From assembly GCA_045541135.1 (NCBI GenBank), contig JAZQIO010000028.1:62001-126000 (forward strand): a stretch of 64,000 nucleotides of DNA, in the 5' to 3' direction. The notes beneath the pieces are model-generated. The model did no database searches. It saw only the letters and a program-made list of their open reading frames with translations, and was not told where the DNA came from. Shown here one piece after another: positions 1 through 7,981 of this stretch. The position numbers were made by a program, and so were the translations under genes. Source of the stretch: CAZNKU01 sp045541135. Its GTDB lineage: Bacteria; Bacillota; Clostridia; Monoglobales; Firm-18. Position 1 is the first letter of the stretch, and each line of letters opens with the position of its first letter.

Positions 1-954
1 CCTGTACACAATAATGAATCCTTTGTAAAATTAGCAAAAGATTTGGAAAATATGGGTGCTGATTCTATCTGTATTAAAGATATGGCAGGTCTTTTAACAC
101 CATATGTTGCTTATGATTTGGTTAAGGACATCAAATCTTCTGTTAAAATTCCGATTGAACTTCACACACACTATACAAGCGGTGTTGCTTCAATGACATA
201 CTTAAAAGCTATTGAAGCAGGTGTAGATATAGTTGACTGTGCATTGTCACCAATGGCTCTTGGTACATCACAGCCACCTACAGAACCGTTGGTAGCTACT
301 TTAGCTGGTACTGAATACGATACAGGTCTTTCACTTGACAAATTGTCTGAAATTTCAGAATATGTTAAGACTTTAAGAGATAAATATATCTCAAGCGGTC
401 TTTTGGATACAAAACTTTTGGGTGTTGACATTAACACACTTAAGTATCAGGTTCCCGGCGGTATGCTTTCAAATCTTGTTTCTCAGCTAAAACAGCAGGG
501 TAAGGAAGATAAGCTTGACGATGTTTTGAGAGAAGTTCCTGAAGTCAGAAAAGATTTTGGTTATCCTCCACTTGTAACACCTTCAAGCCAGATTGTCGGT
601 ACACAGGCTGTCCTTAACGTTCTTATGGGCGAAAGATACAAGATGGTTACCAAAGAATCAAAGGCTATCGTTAAGGGCGAATACGGTTCAACAACAGTTC
701 CGATTGATCCGGAATTTGTGAAGAAAATTATCGGTGATGAAGAACCTATCACTTGTCGTCCTGCAGATTTAATTAAACCTGAGCTTGATAAACTACGTGC
801 TGAAATTGCTGAATATATTGAACAAGATGAAGACGTACTTTCATATGCGTTGTTTGATCAGGTTGCAGTTAAATTCTTCAAAGAAAGACAGGCTGCAAAA
901 TATAAGTTGGATCCGAATTTGGCTGATACAAAGGCTAAAACTCATCCATTTTAA
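1..954 (+). CDS. oadA: Oxaloacetate decarboxylase alpha / pyruvate carboxylase subunit B, 3' part
   Basis: The reading frame is open from base 1, so the 5' end lies outside the window. The visible part holds the second half of the biotin-dependent carboxyltransferase TIM barrel, with the metal-binding stretch ELHTHYTSG and the segment DCALSPMALGTSQPPTE, followed by the conserved PYC_OADA domain. In this family the enzyme moves carboxyl groups between oxaloacetate/pyruvate and biotin. The protein ends in KAKTHPF with no AMKM-type biotinyl domain, so the biotin carrier must be a separate protein, as in split decarboxylase or carboxylase complexes. Whether it works as a Na+-pumping decarboxylase or as a PycB-like carboxylase cannot be decided without the rest of the operon, which should lie upstream. 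A hairpin terminator follows at once. Confidence 0.88.
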   Translation, partial: PVHNNESFVKLAKDLENMGADSICIKDMAGLLTPYVAYDLVKDIKSSVKIPIELHTHYTSGVASMTYLKAIEAGVDIVDCALSPMALGTSQPPTEPLVATLAGTEYDTGLSLDKLSEISEYVKTLRDKYISSGLLDTKLLGVDINTLKYQVPGGMLSNLVSQLKQQGKEDKLDDVLREVPEVRKDFGYPPLVTPSSQIVGTQAVLNVLMGERYKMVTKESKAIVKGEYGSTTVPIDPEFVKKIIGDEEPITCRPADLIKPELDKLRAEIAEYIEQDEDVLSYALFDQVAVKFFKERQAAKYKLDPNLADTKAKTHPF

Positions 955-972
955 TATTTGATTATCTAAAAT

Positions 973-1010
973 ACGGTGTAATGACTTTGGCGTTCGTTAC
1001 ACCGTTTTTT
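973..1010 (+). terminator. Intrinsic terminator (or attenuator) after oadA
   Basis: A perfect 9-bp stem (ACGGTGTAA, 973-981, with TTACACCGT, 997-1005) and a 15-base loop are followed by six T's. The T-run runs directly into the GAGGAG ribosome binding site of the next gene, so the structure could also control read-through into that gene. Confidence 0.8.
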
Positions 1011-1026
1011 GAGGAGAGATTTATCC

Positions 1027-1896
1027 ATGAGTAATACTGCTAATTTGTTGGAAAAGATTGAAAAAGCCTATCCGAAATTCAGTAAAGGTCAAAAAAAGAT
1101 TGCTAATTATATATTAAAAAATTATGAAAAGGCTGCATTTATGACAGCGGCTTCACTTAGTGAAAATACAGGTGTGAGTTGTTCTACGGTTGTACGCTTT
1201 GCGGTGGAACTTGGTTATGACGGATATCCCCAGCTTCAAAAGGCGTTGCATGAAATGGTAAGAACAAAGCTTACTGCTGTACAACGTATGGAAGTAACGT
1301 CCAATCGTATGGGTGATAAGGATGTTTTGTCTACTATACTGAATTATGACATTTTAAAAATCAAGCAAACACTTGAAGAAATAGACAAAGAAGCATTCGA
1401 AGAAGCTGTAAGCACAATTGTAAATGCAAAGAAAATTTATATTTTAGGTGTAAGAAGTTCTTCGTCACTTGCCGGTTTTTTAGGATTTTACCTCAATATC
1501 ATATTTGATAATGTCAGACTTATAAATACAACAAGTGCAAGTGAAATTTTCGAACAAATTATGAAAATTGATGAAGATGATGTTGTAATTGGTATTAGTT
1601 TTCCCCGTTACTCTGCAAGAACCTTAAAGGCAATACAATATGCCAAAAACCAAAATGCTAAGGTTGTTGCAATTACAGACAGTGAAACTTCACCACTTAC
1701 AAAATATGCAAACAATACTTTGATTGCAAGAAGTGATATTGCATCTTTTGTGGATTCTTTGGTTGCACCTCTTAGTGTTATCAATGCACTCATTGTGGCA
1801 CTTGGTATGATAAAAAAAGAAAATGTATACGACAGTTTTAACAAGCTTGAAAAAATTTGGGATGAATACAATGTATATGAAAAGGTTGATAAATAA
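1027..1896 (+). CDS. MurR/RpiR family transcriptional regulator
   Basis: A 289-residue protein with the RpiR layout: an N-terminal helix-turn-helix domain (about residues 1-77, with SKGQKKIANYIL and the recognition region SCSTVVRFAVELGYDGY) and a C-terminal SIS sugar-phosphate-binding domain (about 110-260, with YILGVRSSSSLAGF and VVIGISFPRYSARTLKA). Members of the family sense phosphosugars and control sugar or amino-sugar genes; the target here is unknown. The ATG at 1027 is chosen because GAGGAG at 1011-1016 sits 10 bases upstream; the TTG at 1009 would bury that site. The stop overlaps the next start (TAATG at 1894-1898), so the two genes are translationally coupled. No promoter fits between the oadA terminator and this gene. 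Confidence 0.88.
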   Translation: MSNTANLLEKIEKAYPKFSKGQKKIANYILKNYEKAAFMTAASLSENTGVSCSTVVRFAVELGYDGYPQLQKALHEMVRTKLTAVQRMEVTSNRMGDKDVLSTILNYDILKIKQTLEEIDKEAFEEAVSTIVNAKKIYILGVRSSSSLAGFLGFYLNIIFDNVRLINTTSASEIFEQIMKIDEDDVVIGISFPRYSARTLKAIQYAKNQNAKVVAITDSETSPLTKYANNTLIARSDIASFVDSLVAPLSVINALIVALGMIKKENVYDSFNKLEKIWDEYNVYEKVDK

Positions 1897-3119
1897 TGAA
1901 AACTGATGTGGTTGTTATAGGTGGAGGCCCTGCCGGTTTATTTAGTGCAGCCATTGCCGCAAAAAACGGCAACAAAGTAATATTGATAGACAAAAATGAT
2001 GTTCTTGCAAGGAAATTAAGGATTACCGGAAAAGGAAGATGCAATGTTACAAATTCTGCTGATATTTCTGATTTTATTGGTATGGTATGCTCTAATCCTA
2101 ACTTTATGTACAGTGCATTTTATTCATTTACAAATGAAGATTTAATTAACTTCTTTGAAAATGCAGGTGTACCTCTTAAAGAAGAAAGAGGAGGCAGAAT
2201 TTTTCCTGTTTCTGATTCTGCAAAAGATATTGCAAATGCGTTAATTAAATATGCCAAAGATAATGGCGTTGTTTTTATTAAAGATGCTGTTACAAAAGTT
2301 ATGCAGGAAAATAACAGTATATGTGGTGTTTTAACCAAAACAGCTAAAAAAATTGATTGTAGCAGAGTTATTGTTGCAACCGGTGGTGCTTCATATCCTC
2401 TTACAGGTTCAACCGGTGACGGTTATAAATTTGCAAAAGAACTTGGTCACACTGTTGTTACACCATATCCTTCTTTGATTCCTTTAGTGATACAGGAAGA
2501 TTATGTAAAAGATTTACAGGGATTGTCACTAAAAAATGTTGCTGTAAAAGTAACCAAAGGGACAAAATGTGTATATGAAGACTTCGGTGAAATGATTTTT
2601 ACACACTACGGTTTATCCGGACCGGTTATTTTAAGTGCAAGTTCCAATTTGAAAAATATAGAAAACAGTGGGTATAAAATTTCCATTGATTTAAAACCTG
2701 CACTTACATTTGAGCAGTTGGATAAAAGAATTCAGCGTGATTTTGAAAAAAATATAAATAAAAACTTTTCAAATTCACTTGATGAGCTTTTACCGAGCAA
2801 AATGATTGATACAATAATTAAACTTAGTGGGATAGACCCATACATTAAAGTGCATCAGATTAACAAGCAACAACGTACAGAACTTTGTAATTTGCTTAAG
2901 AATTTCACGTTAACCGTAACCGGGGTACGTCCAATTGAAGAAGCAATCATTACTCGCGGAGGAATCAGCACAAAAGAAATAAATCCATCTACAATGGAAT
3001 CTAAAATAATCGAAGGTTTGTTTTTTTGCGGAGAAGTAATAGATGTAGATGCATACACGGGAGGCTTTAATTTACAAATAGCCTTCAGTACTGCCTATCT
3101 TGCAGGTTCAAACGTATAA
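1896..3119 (+). CDS. BaiN/HI0933 family FAD-dependent oxidoreductase
   Basis: A 407-residue flavoprotein. It shows the N-terminal Rossmann motif VVVIGGGPAGLFSA, the family signature GKGRCNVTN near residue 48, the mid-protein ATGGASYPLTGSTGDGY, and the C-terminal FAD-contact block FCGEVIDVDAYTGGFNLQIAFSTAYLAG, here split across about residues 373-403. The family (YhiN, HI0933, BaiN) is very common in Clostridia; its physiological substrate is mostly unknown, although BaiN has been linked to bile-acid reduction. It is coupled by a 1-base overlap to the RpiR gene. Family assignment is firm, substrate open. Confidence 0.85.
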   Translation: MKTDVVVIGGGPAGLFSAAIAAKNGNKVILIDKNDVLARKLRITGKGRCNVTNSADISDFIGMVCSNPNFMYSAFYSFTNEDLINFFENAGVPLKEERGGRIFPVSDSAKDIANALIKYAKDNGVVFIKDAVTKVMQENNSICGVLTKTAKKIDCSRVIVATGGASYPLTGSTGDGYKFAKELGHTVVTPYPSLIPLVIQEDYVKDLQGLSLKNVAVKVTKGTKCVYEDFGEMIFTHYGLSGPVILSASSNLKNIENSGYKISIDLKPALTFEQLDKRIQRDFEKNINKNFSNSLDELLPSKMIDTIIKLSGIDPYIKVHQINKQQRTELCNLLKNFTLTVTGVRPIEEAIITRGGISTKEINPSTMESKIIEGLFFCGEVIDVDAYTGGFNLQIAFSTAYLAGSNV

Positions 3120-3158
3120 AATAATTTTTTTAAAATATGCTAATATCGGGGTGATATT

Positions 3159-3581
3159 ATGCGTAAAATTAAAATTTTTATTTCTTTACTGTTTGTATTT
3201 GCATTTTTTGTTATGGTTATATCACAGATATTTTTAAAAAATGATTTTTTTAAAAATAAGCTTTCTGTATTGTATGAAATGGAATCCATGTATGTATATT
3301 CCGAAAAAATGGAAAGTTGCGGATATGTTGTTATTGAAATATCTGCTCCGTCGGAAAATTTGTTTTTAATGCAAAACGGAGAAAAAATATTGAATTTGTC
3401 AAAAAAACAAGTAAAAATAAACGTTCAGGACAATTCTGTAATAGAAGTAGATGGACGCAAAAACGACGCGATTTGTAAAATAAAAATTACTGAAATATCG
3501 GATAATACAGAGGGTTTTTACGAAAAAGAAATTGAAGTAAAATCAAATATCGTAATTTTGGGCAGATTTTTTGTAAAATAG
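3159..3581 (+). CDS. Hypothetical single-pass membrane-anchored protein
   Basis: 140 residues: a short basic start (MRKIK), one hydrophobic segment at about residues 6-26, then a Lys/Glu-rich domain of about 110 residues predicted to lie outside the membrane, with two well-separated cysteines. A GGGGTGATATT ribosome binding site precedes the ATG at 3159. I recognise no family. It sits between the flavoprotein and cmk and could be co-transcribed with the former; the cmk promoter lies just past its end. It resembles the small anchored protein at 27969 in layout but not clearly in sequence. Confidence 0.65.
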   Translation: MRKIKIFISLLFVFAFFVMVISQIFLKNDFFKNKLSVLYEMESMYVYSEKMESCGYVVIEISAPSENLFLMQNGEKILNLSKKQVKINVQDNSVIEVDGRKNDAICKIKITEISDNTEGFYEKEIEVKSNIVILGRFFVK

Positions 3582-3583
3582 TA

Positions 3584-3612
3584 TTGTTAAATATTTGAAA
3601 ATGTAGTATAAT
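3584..3612 (+). promoter_or_regulatory. Sigma-A-type promoter for cmk-plsC-ispH
   Basis: TTGTTA (3584-3589), a 17-base spacer and TATAAT (3607-3612), about 30 bases ahead of the cmk start. Confidence 0.75.
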
Positions 3613-3642
3613 ATTGTACAGTAATTGTTAGTAGGTGATTGA

Positions 3643-4326
3643 GTGAAGTATATTTCAATTGCAATTGATGGTCCTGCAGGTGCGGGAAAAAGCTCTATTT
3701 CAAAAGAGCTGGCAAAAAAATTGAATTTTATATATGTTGATACCGGTGCAATCTACCGCTCCTTGGCATATATATCTTTAAAAAATAATTTAAATACAAA
3801 AACTGATGTTGAAAAAATATCCGATTTAGCGAATAATTGTAAGATCGATTTAAAATATATAAACAACGTTCAACATATATTTGTTGATGGCTGTGATGTT
3901 ACCGAATTTATCAGAACACCTGAGGTTTCAAAAGGTGCATCCGATGTTTCGTCAATTCCGAAAGTTCGAGAAGCTTTGTTATCAATTCAAAGAGACATTG
4001 CGGATAATAATAATGTACTTATGGATGGAAGGGATATCGGAACTGTTGTTTTGCCTCGGGCAACCGTCAAAATTTTCCTTACAGCATCAATTGACGAACG
4101 TTCTAAGAGAAGATACAAGGAAATGCTTGAAAAAGGTGTAGAGTGCAATTTTGAAGATATTAAAGCAGATATTGCATACAGAGATAATCAGGATTCAAAC
4201 AGATCCGTTGCTCCATTAAAGCCGGCTGAGGATTCTGTTATATTTGATAACAGCAATTATAATTTTGAAGAATCTGTTGATTTTTTGTACAAACTTATAA
4301 AGGAGAAAGTTCAAGTTGTTATATAG
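3643..4326 (+). CDS. cmk: Cytidylate kinase
   Basis: A 227-residue CMP/dCMP kinase that phosphorylates CMP and dCMP for nucleotide recycling. The P-loop GPAGAGKSS is at residues 9-17, DTGAIYRSLAY follows near residue 32, the CMP-binding MDGRDIGTVVLP is near 127, and the lid region carries YRDNQDSNRSVAPL. Length matches the family. The start is GTG at 3643, preceded by TAGGTGATT. The last 11 bases overlap plsC. The cmk-plsC-ispH order is a recurring Clostridial arrangement. Confidence 0.95.
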   Translation: MKYISIAIDGPAGAGKSSISKELAKKLNFIYVDTGAIYRSLAYISLKNNLNTKTDVEKISDLANNCKIDLKYINNVQHIFVDGCDVTEFIRTPEVSKGASDVSSIPKVREALLSIQRDIADNNNVLMDGRDIGTVVLPRATVKIFLTASIDERSKRRYKEMLEKGVECNFEDIKADIAYRDNQDSNRSVAPLKPAEDSVIFDNSNYNFEESVDFLYKLIKEKVQVVI

Positions 4327-4939
4327 CATATCGGCCTTTTTGGTAAAGTTATATTATAAAATTATATATTTTGCAAAAGTTGAAGGAATTGAAAATGTTC
4401 CAAAATCCGGCGGAATGATAATGTGCGGTAATCATAGCTCATTTAACGACCCAATTATTATTGCAGCCTTTTCTCCTAAAAGATTGAAATTTCTTGCTAA
4501 GGCAGAATTATTCAAAAACAAATTGTTTGCATGGTTTCTACGTAGTTTGGGATGTGTTCCGGTAGACCGTAGCGGCGGTGACCTGAAAGCAATGAGAACG
4601 TGTATAAAAATTCTTAAAGAAGATAATCCTCTTTTGCTTTTTCCGGAAGGAACAAGAAGCTGTATACATATAGATGATGTTAAACCCGGAGCTTTACTTT
4701 TTGCGACTAAAGCAGAAGTTCCTATTATTCCTGTCGGAGTAAGCAACCTGAAGCCATTCAGACGTGCAAAAGTGACATTTGGCAAACCTATATTCTATAG
4801 TGATTACTATGGTAAAAAGATTTCAAGCGAAGAATATAAAAAACTCACAAATGCTCTTATGTACGAAATTTACAACCTTGTTGATAATAAATGTTGCTAT
4901 TACGATGAAATAAAAGCGAGTGTTGAAAATGAAAATTAA
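4316..4939 (+). CDS. plsC: 1-acyl-sn-glycerol-3-phosphate acyltransferase
   Basis: A 207-residue membrane-associated acyltransferase that adds the second acyl chain to lysophosphatidic acid. The catalytic H(X4)D motif NHSSFNDP lies near residue 41, the glycerol-phosphate-binding FPEGTRS near residue 115, and IPVGVSNLKPF follows. A hydrophobic N-terminus fits membrane attachment. The start is TTG at 4316, placed 10 bases after AGGAG (4301-4305) inside cmk. It overlaps cmk by 11 bases and ispH by 11 bases, so the three genes are coupled. Confidence 0.9.
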   Translation: MLYSISAFLVKLYYKIIYFAKVEGIENVPKSGGMIMCGNHSSFNDPIIIAAFSPKRLKFLAKAELFKNKLFAWFLRSLGCVPVDRSGGDLKAMRTCIKILKEDNPLLLFPEGTRSCIHIDDVKPGALLFATKAEVPIIPVGVSNLKPFRRAKVTFGKPIFYSDYYGKKISSEEYKKLTNALMYEIYNLVDNKCCYYDEIKASVENEN

Positions 4940-6905
4940 TCTTGCTAAATATGCCGGCTTTTGTTTCGGTGTGAAAAGAGCTATGGATATTGTTATTGAA
5001 ACTGCTGAAAAAAGCAGTGGAAAAATATACACCTTAGGTCCTCTTATTCACAACGAGCAGGTTGTTAAGTATTTGGAAAACAAGAATGTCTATGCAATCG
5101 ATTCAATTGATGAAATTCCTGATAATAGCAATGTTATAATAAGAACTCACGGAGTACCAAAACTTTATTACGAGAAATTAGAACAAAAAAACTGTAAGTT
5201 TATTGATGTTACATGTCCTTTTGTGAAAAAAATCCATAATATTGTTCACAAAAATCACATTGAAGGAAAACAGATAATAATTGTCGGAGATGCTAATCAT
5301 CCGGAGGTTATCGGTATAAACGGATGGTGTGATAATTCAGCACATATAATATCATGCGTGGAAGATTTTGGTAAAATTAACATAGAAAAACCTATTTGTA
5401 TGGTAGTTCAGACTACTTTTTCACTAAAAGTTTGGAATAAAATAAAGAAATTTGTAAAAACATCTTGCCAAACAGTACAAATATTTGATACAATATGTAG
5501 TGCGACGGAAGATAGACAGGACGAAGCTGAAAAAATGGCGGCTTCTGTTGATACTGTTATTGTTATTGGTGGCAAACACAGCTCCAATACAAAAAAATTA
5601 GTTGATATTTGTAAAAGCCATTGTGCTGATACGTATCATATAGAAACGGTTTCCGAGTTACCTAATGAGACTTGGAATAACCGTAACATCGGTGTTACGG
5701 CAGGAGCTTCAACACCGGAATGGATAATTAAGGAGGTCATTAGTAAAATGTCAGAAGAAAAAGTAATGGAAGTAACAGACGAAATCAGCTTTGCTGAAGA
5801 ATTGGAGAAATCATTGGTTAGCCTAAAAACAGGCGACATCGTAAAAGGTGTTGTTATAGGCATCACACCAACTGAGGTTTATGTGGACCTTGGTTCAAAG
5901 GCTGATGGTATTATACCGGTTGGAGAGCTTACAGAGGATCCGTCTGTTTCACCTGAAGATATAGTAAAGGTGGGCGATGAAATCGACGTATTCGTTGTTA
6001 GAGTAAACGATGTCGAAGGTACAATCAAGCTTTCTAAAAAGAAGCTTGACATTATTGCAGGTCAGAAGAAATTTGAAGCTGCAGTTGAAACAAAGGAAAT
6101 TCTTGAAGGTAAAGTTGTAGAAGCTGTTAACGGTGGTATTATCGTTATTTCTAACGGCACAAGAGTATTTGTTCCTGCAAGACAGGCTGCTTCTAAATTT
6201 GTTCAGGATTTGGAAACATTAGTTGGTACAACAGTTCAGTTCAGACTTATTGATTTTAATCCAAGAAGAAGAAAAATCGTTGGCTCAATCAAGTCAGTTA
6301 CAGATGAAATTGCTGCAAAGGCTCTTGATGAATTCTGGGCATCTGCTGAAGTTGGTAAGGAATACACAGGTACAGTTAAATCACTAACAAATTTTGGTGC
6401 TTTCGTAGATATCGGCGGCGTTGACGGTTTGGTTCACATTTCCGAACTTTCGTGGGGCAGAGTTAAACACCCATCAGATGTTTTGAAGGTTGGAGATACA
6501 GTTAAGGTTTACATCCTTGCTCTTGATAAAGAAAAGAACAAGATATCTCTTGGTTATAAGAGAGCTGAAGACAATCCTTGGGAGATTATCAAAACAAAGA
6601 TTGCTCTTGATGATGTTATTAAAGTTAAAATTGTAAGAATTGTTTCCTTCGGTGCATTTGCTGAAATCATTCCTAACGTTGATGGTTTGATTCACATTTC
6701 ACAGATTGCTAACAAGCACATCGATACAGTTTCAAGTGTACTTAAAGTTGGCGACGAAGTTGATGTAAAGGTTACTGAATTTGACGTTGAAAATAAGAAA
6801 ATCAGCCTTAGCATGAGAGCTTTGTTGGAACCTGAAAAGGTTGAAGAACCAACAGAAGAACCTGCTGCTGAAGAAGCTGTTGAAGAAACTCCAACAGAGG
6901 AATAA
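4929..6905 (+). CDS. ispH: IspH (HMB-PP reductase) fused to four S1 RNA-binding domains
   Basis: A 658-residue bifunctional protein. Residues 1-272 are IspH, the last enzyme of the MEP isoprenoid pathway, with the three [4Fe-4S] cysteines C12, C96 and C190, His41, His124 and catalytic Glu126 (HPEVIG). Residues from about 274 hold four S1/OB repeats, opening with KGVVIGITPTEVYVDLGS, EGKVVEAVNGGIIVI, TGTVKSLTNFGAFVDIG and KIVRIVSFGAFAEI, like a four-repeat RpsA, then an acidic tail rich in Glu. The fusion is known across Clostridia. ATG 4929 is used, 8 bases after GCGAG; a GTG at 4920 is possible. A strong Shine-Dalgarno sequence at the junction could also yield a free S1 protein (separate entry). 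A terminator follows. Confidence 0.94.
   Translation: MKINLAKYAGFCFGVKRAMDIVIETAEKSSGKIYTLGPLIHNEQVVKYLENKNVYAIDSIDEIPDNSNVIIRTHGVPKLYYEKLEQKNCKFIDVTCPFVKKIHNIVHKNHIEGKQIIIVGDANHPEVIGINGWCDNSAHIISCVEDFGKINIEKPICMVVQTTFSLKVWNKIKKFVKTSCQTVQIFDTICSATEDRQDEAEKMAASVDTVIVIGGKHSSNTKKLVDICKSHCADTYHIETVSELPNETWNNRNIGVTAGASTPEWIIKEVISKMSEEKVMEVTDEISFAEELEKSLVSLKTGDIVKGVVIGITPTEVYVDLGSKADGIIPVGELTEDPSVSPEDIVKVGDEIDVFVVRVNDVEGTIKLSKKKLDIIAGQKKFEAAVETKEILEGKVVEAVNGGIIVISNGTRVFVPARQAASKFVQDLETLVGTTVQFRLIDFNPRRRKIVGSIKSVTDEIAAKALDEFWASAEVGKEYTGTVKSLTNFGAFVDIGGVDGLVHISELSWGRVKHPSDVLKVGDTVKVYILALDKEKNKISLGYKRAEDNPWEIIKTKIALDDVIKVKIVRIVSFGAFAEIIPNVDGLIHISQIANKHIDTVSSVLKVGDEVDVKVTEFDVENKKISLSMRALLEPEKVEEPTEEPAAEEAVEETPTEE
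5728..5750 (+). promoter_or_regulatory. Internal ribosome binding site and in-frame ATG at the IspH/S1 junction
   Basis: TTAAGGAGGTCA (5728-5739) is a near-perfect anti-16S match, and an in-frame ATG lies at 5748-5750. This ATG is Met274, immediately before the first S1 domain (MSEEKVMEV). It would make a separate 385-residue S1-domain protein. The bases also encode the IspH C-terminus (IIKEVISKM), so chance is possible, but both position and strength are suggestive. Confidence 0.55.
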
Positions 6906-6913
6906 TTTTGTTC

Positions 6914-6950
6914 TTAAAGCACCTATAATACTATAGGTGCTTTAAATTTT
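6914..6950 (+). terminator. Intrinsic terminator after ispH-S1
   Basis: A 14-bp perfect stem (TTAAAGCACCTATA with TATAGGTGCTTTAA) and a 4-base loop (6928-6931), followed by a T-rich stretch. Confidence 0.85.
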
Positions 6951-6970
6951 ATAATGCGAGGGTTTTGTTT

Positions 6971-7981
6971 ATGGAAAATCTAATTGAAATGTGTTCATTA
7001 AATTCTGTTTCGGGAAATGAATTTAAAATGTCAGAATTTATGAAACAATGTACAGAATCTTTTTGTGATGATGTAATAACAGATAGTCTGGGAAATGTTA
7101 TTGCAAATATAAACAATAATTCCGATGTTACTGTTGCATTAGAAGCTCATATAGATAATATCGGTTTAGTTGTAAAAGAAATTGATGATAAGGGATTTAT
7201 AAAATTTGTATGTTCAGGCGGTGTGGACTCGAGTATACTTCCTACGGCAGAAGTCGTTGTACATGGTAAAAAAGACTTGTTTGGAATAATTGGTGCAAAA
7301 CCACCGCATCTTCAGACTAAAGACGATGTTGGCAAAAAAAATGGTGTGGAAGATATGTACATTGATTGCGGATATGACTTTAAAAAAATAACAGAATATG
7401 TTGCAATTGGTGATACAATAACACTTTTATCGAAATATGACGATTTAAAAGGCGATTTTTTAACTTCTGGTTCGTTAGATAACAGAATTGGCTGTTATAT
7501 TGTAACAGAGTGCTTAAAACGTCTTAAAACGCAAAAATTGAGCTATAATTTGTGTGGTGTGTATTCTGTTCAGGAGGAAGTAGGTTGCAGAGGGGCAAAA
7601 AAAGCCGTTTCTGTGGCAAAACCTGATATTGCAATAATTGTAGATGTTACATTTGGAATATCACCTTATACAGACGACGAACACGGTTTTTTGGTTGGTG
7701 ATGGAATTACCATAGCAGTAGGACCAAACCTTGACAGAAAACTTACAAATAAATTTATGGAATCATGTGATATAAATAATATACCATACAAAAAAGAGGT
7801 TTGCAGTGATCATACGGGTACTGATGCATGGCCCATACAGATTGCTTGTGAAGGTATACGGTGCATTTTGATATCTGCACCAATAAAATATATGCATACT
7901 ACTGTTGAGATTGCAAATAAAAAAGACATCAATACCGCAATTAATGCAATATGTTTAGCATTGGAAGGAGGTATCTTATAA
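6971..7981 (+). CDS. M42 family metallopeptidase, paralogue 1
   Basis: A 336-residue glutamyl/deblocking-aminopeptidase-type enzyme. Expected metal ligands and catalytic residues are present: His60 and Asp62 (EAHIDNIG), Asp170 (GSLDNRIGC), Glu202-Glu203 (QEEVGCRGA), Asp225 and His310 (YMHTTVE). M42 enzymes form large tetrahedral dodecamers that trim peptides released by proteases. ATG 6971 is used because GCGAGGG lies 8 bases upstream; a TTG at 6965 adds two residues. The stop overlaps the next start (TAATG at 7979-7983). First gene of a three-member tandem family. Confidence 0.92.
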   Translation: MENLIEMCSLNSVSGNEFKMSEFMKQCTESFCDDVITDSLGNVIANINNNSDVTVALEAHIDNIGLVVKEIDDKGFIKFVCSGGVDSSILPTAEVVVHGKKDLFGIIGAKPPHLQTKDDVGKKNGVEDMYIDCGYDFKKITEYVAIGDTITLLSKYDDLKGDFLTSGSLDNRIGCYIVTECLKRLKTQKLSYNLCGVYSVQEEVGCRGAKKAVSVAKPDIAIIVDVTFGISPYTDDEHGFLVGDGITIAVGPNLDRKLTNKFMESCDINNIPYKKEVCSDHTGTDAWPIQIACEGIRCILISAPIKYMHTTVEIANKKDINTAINAICLALEGGIL

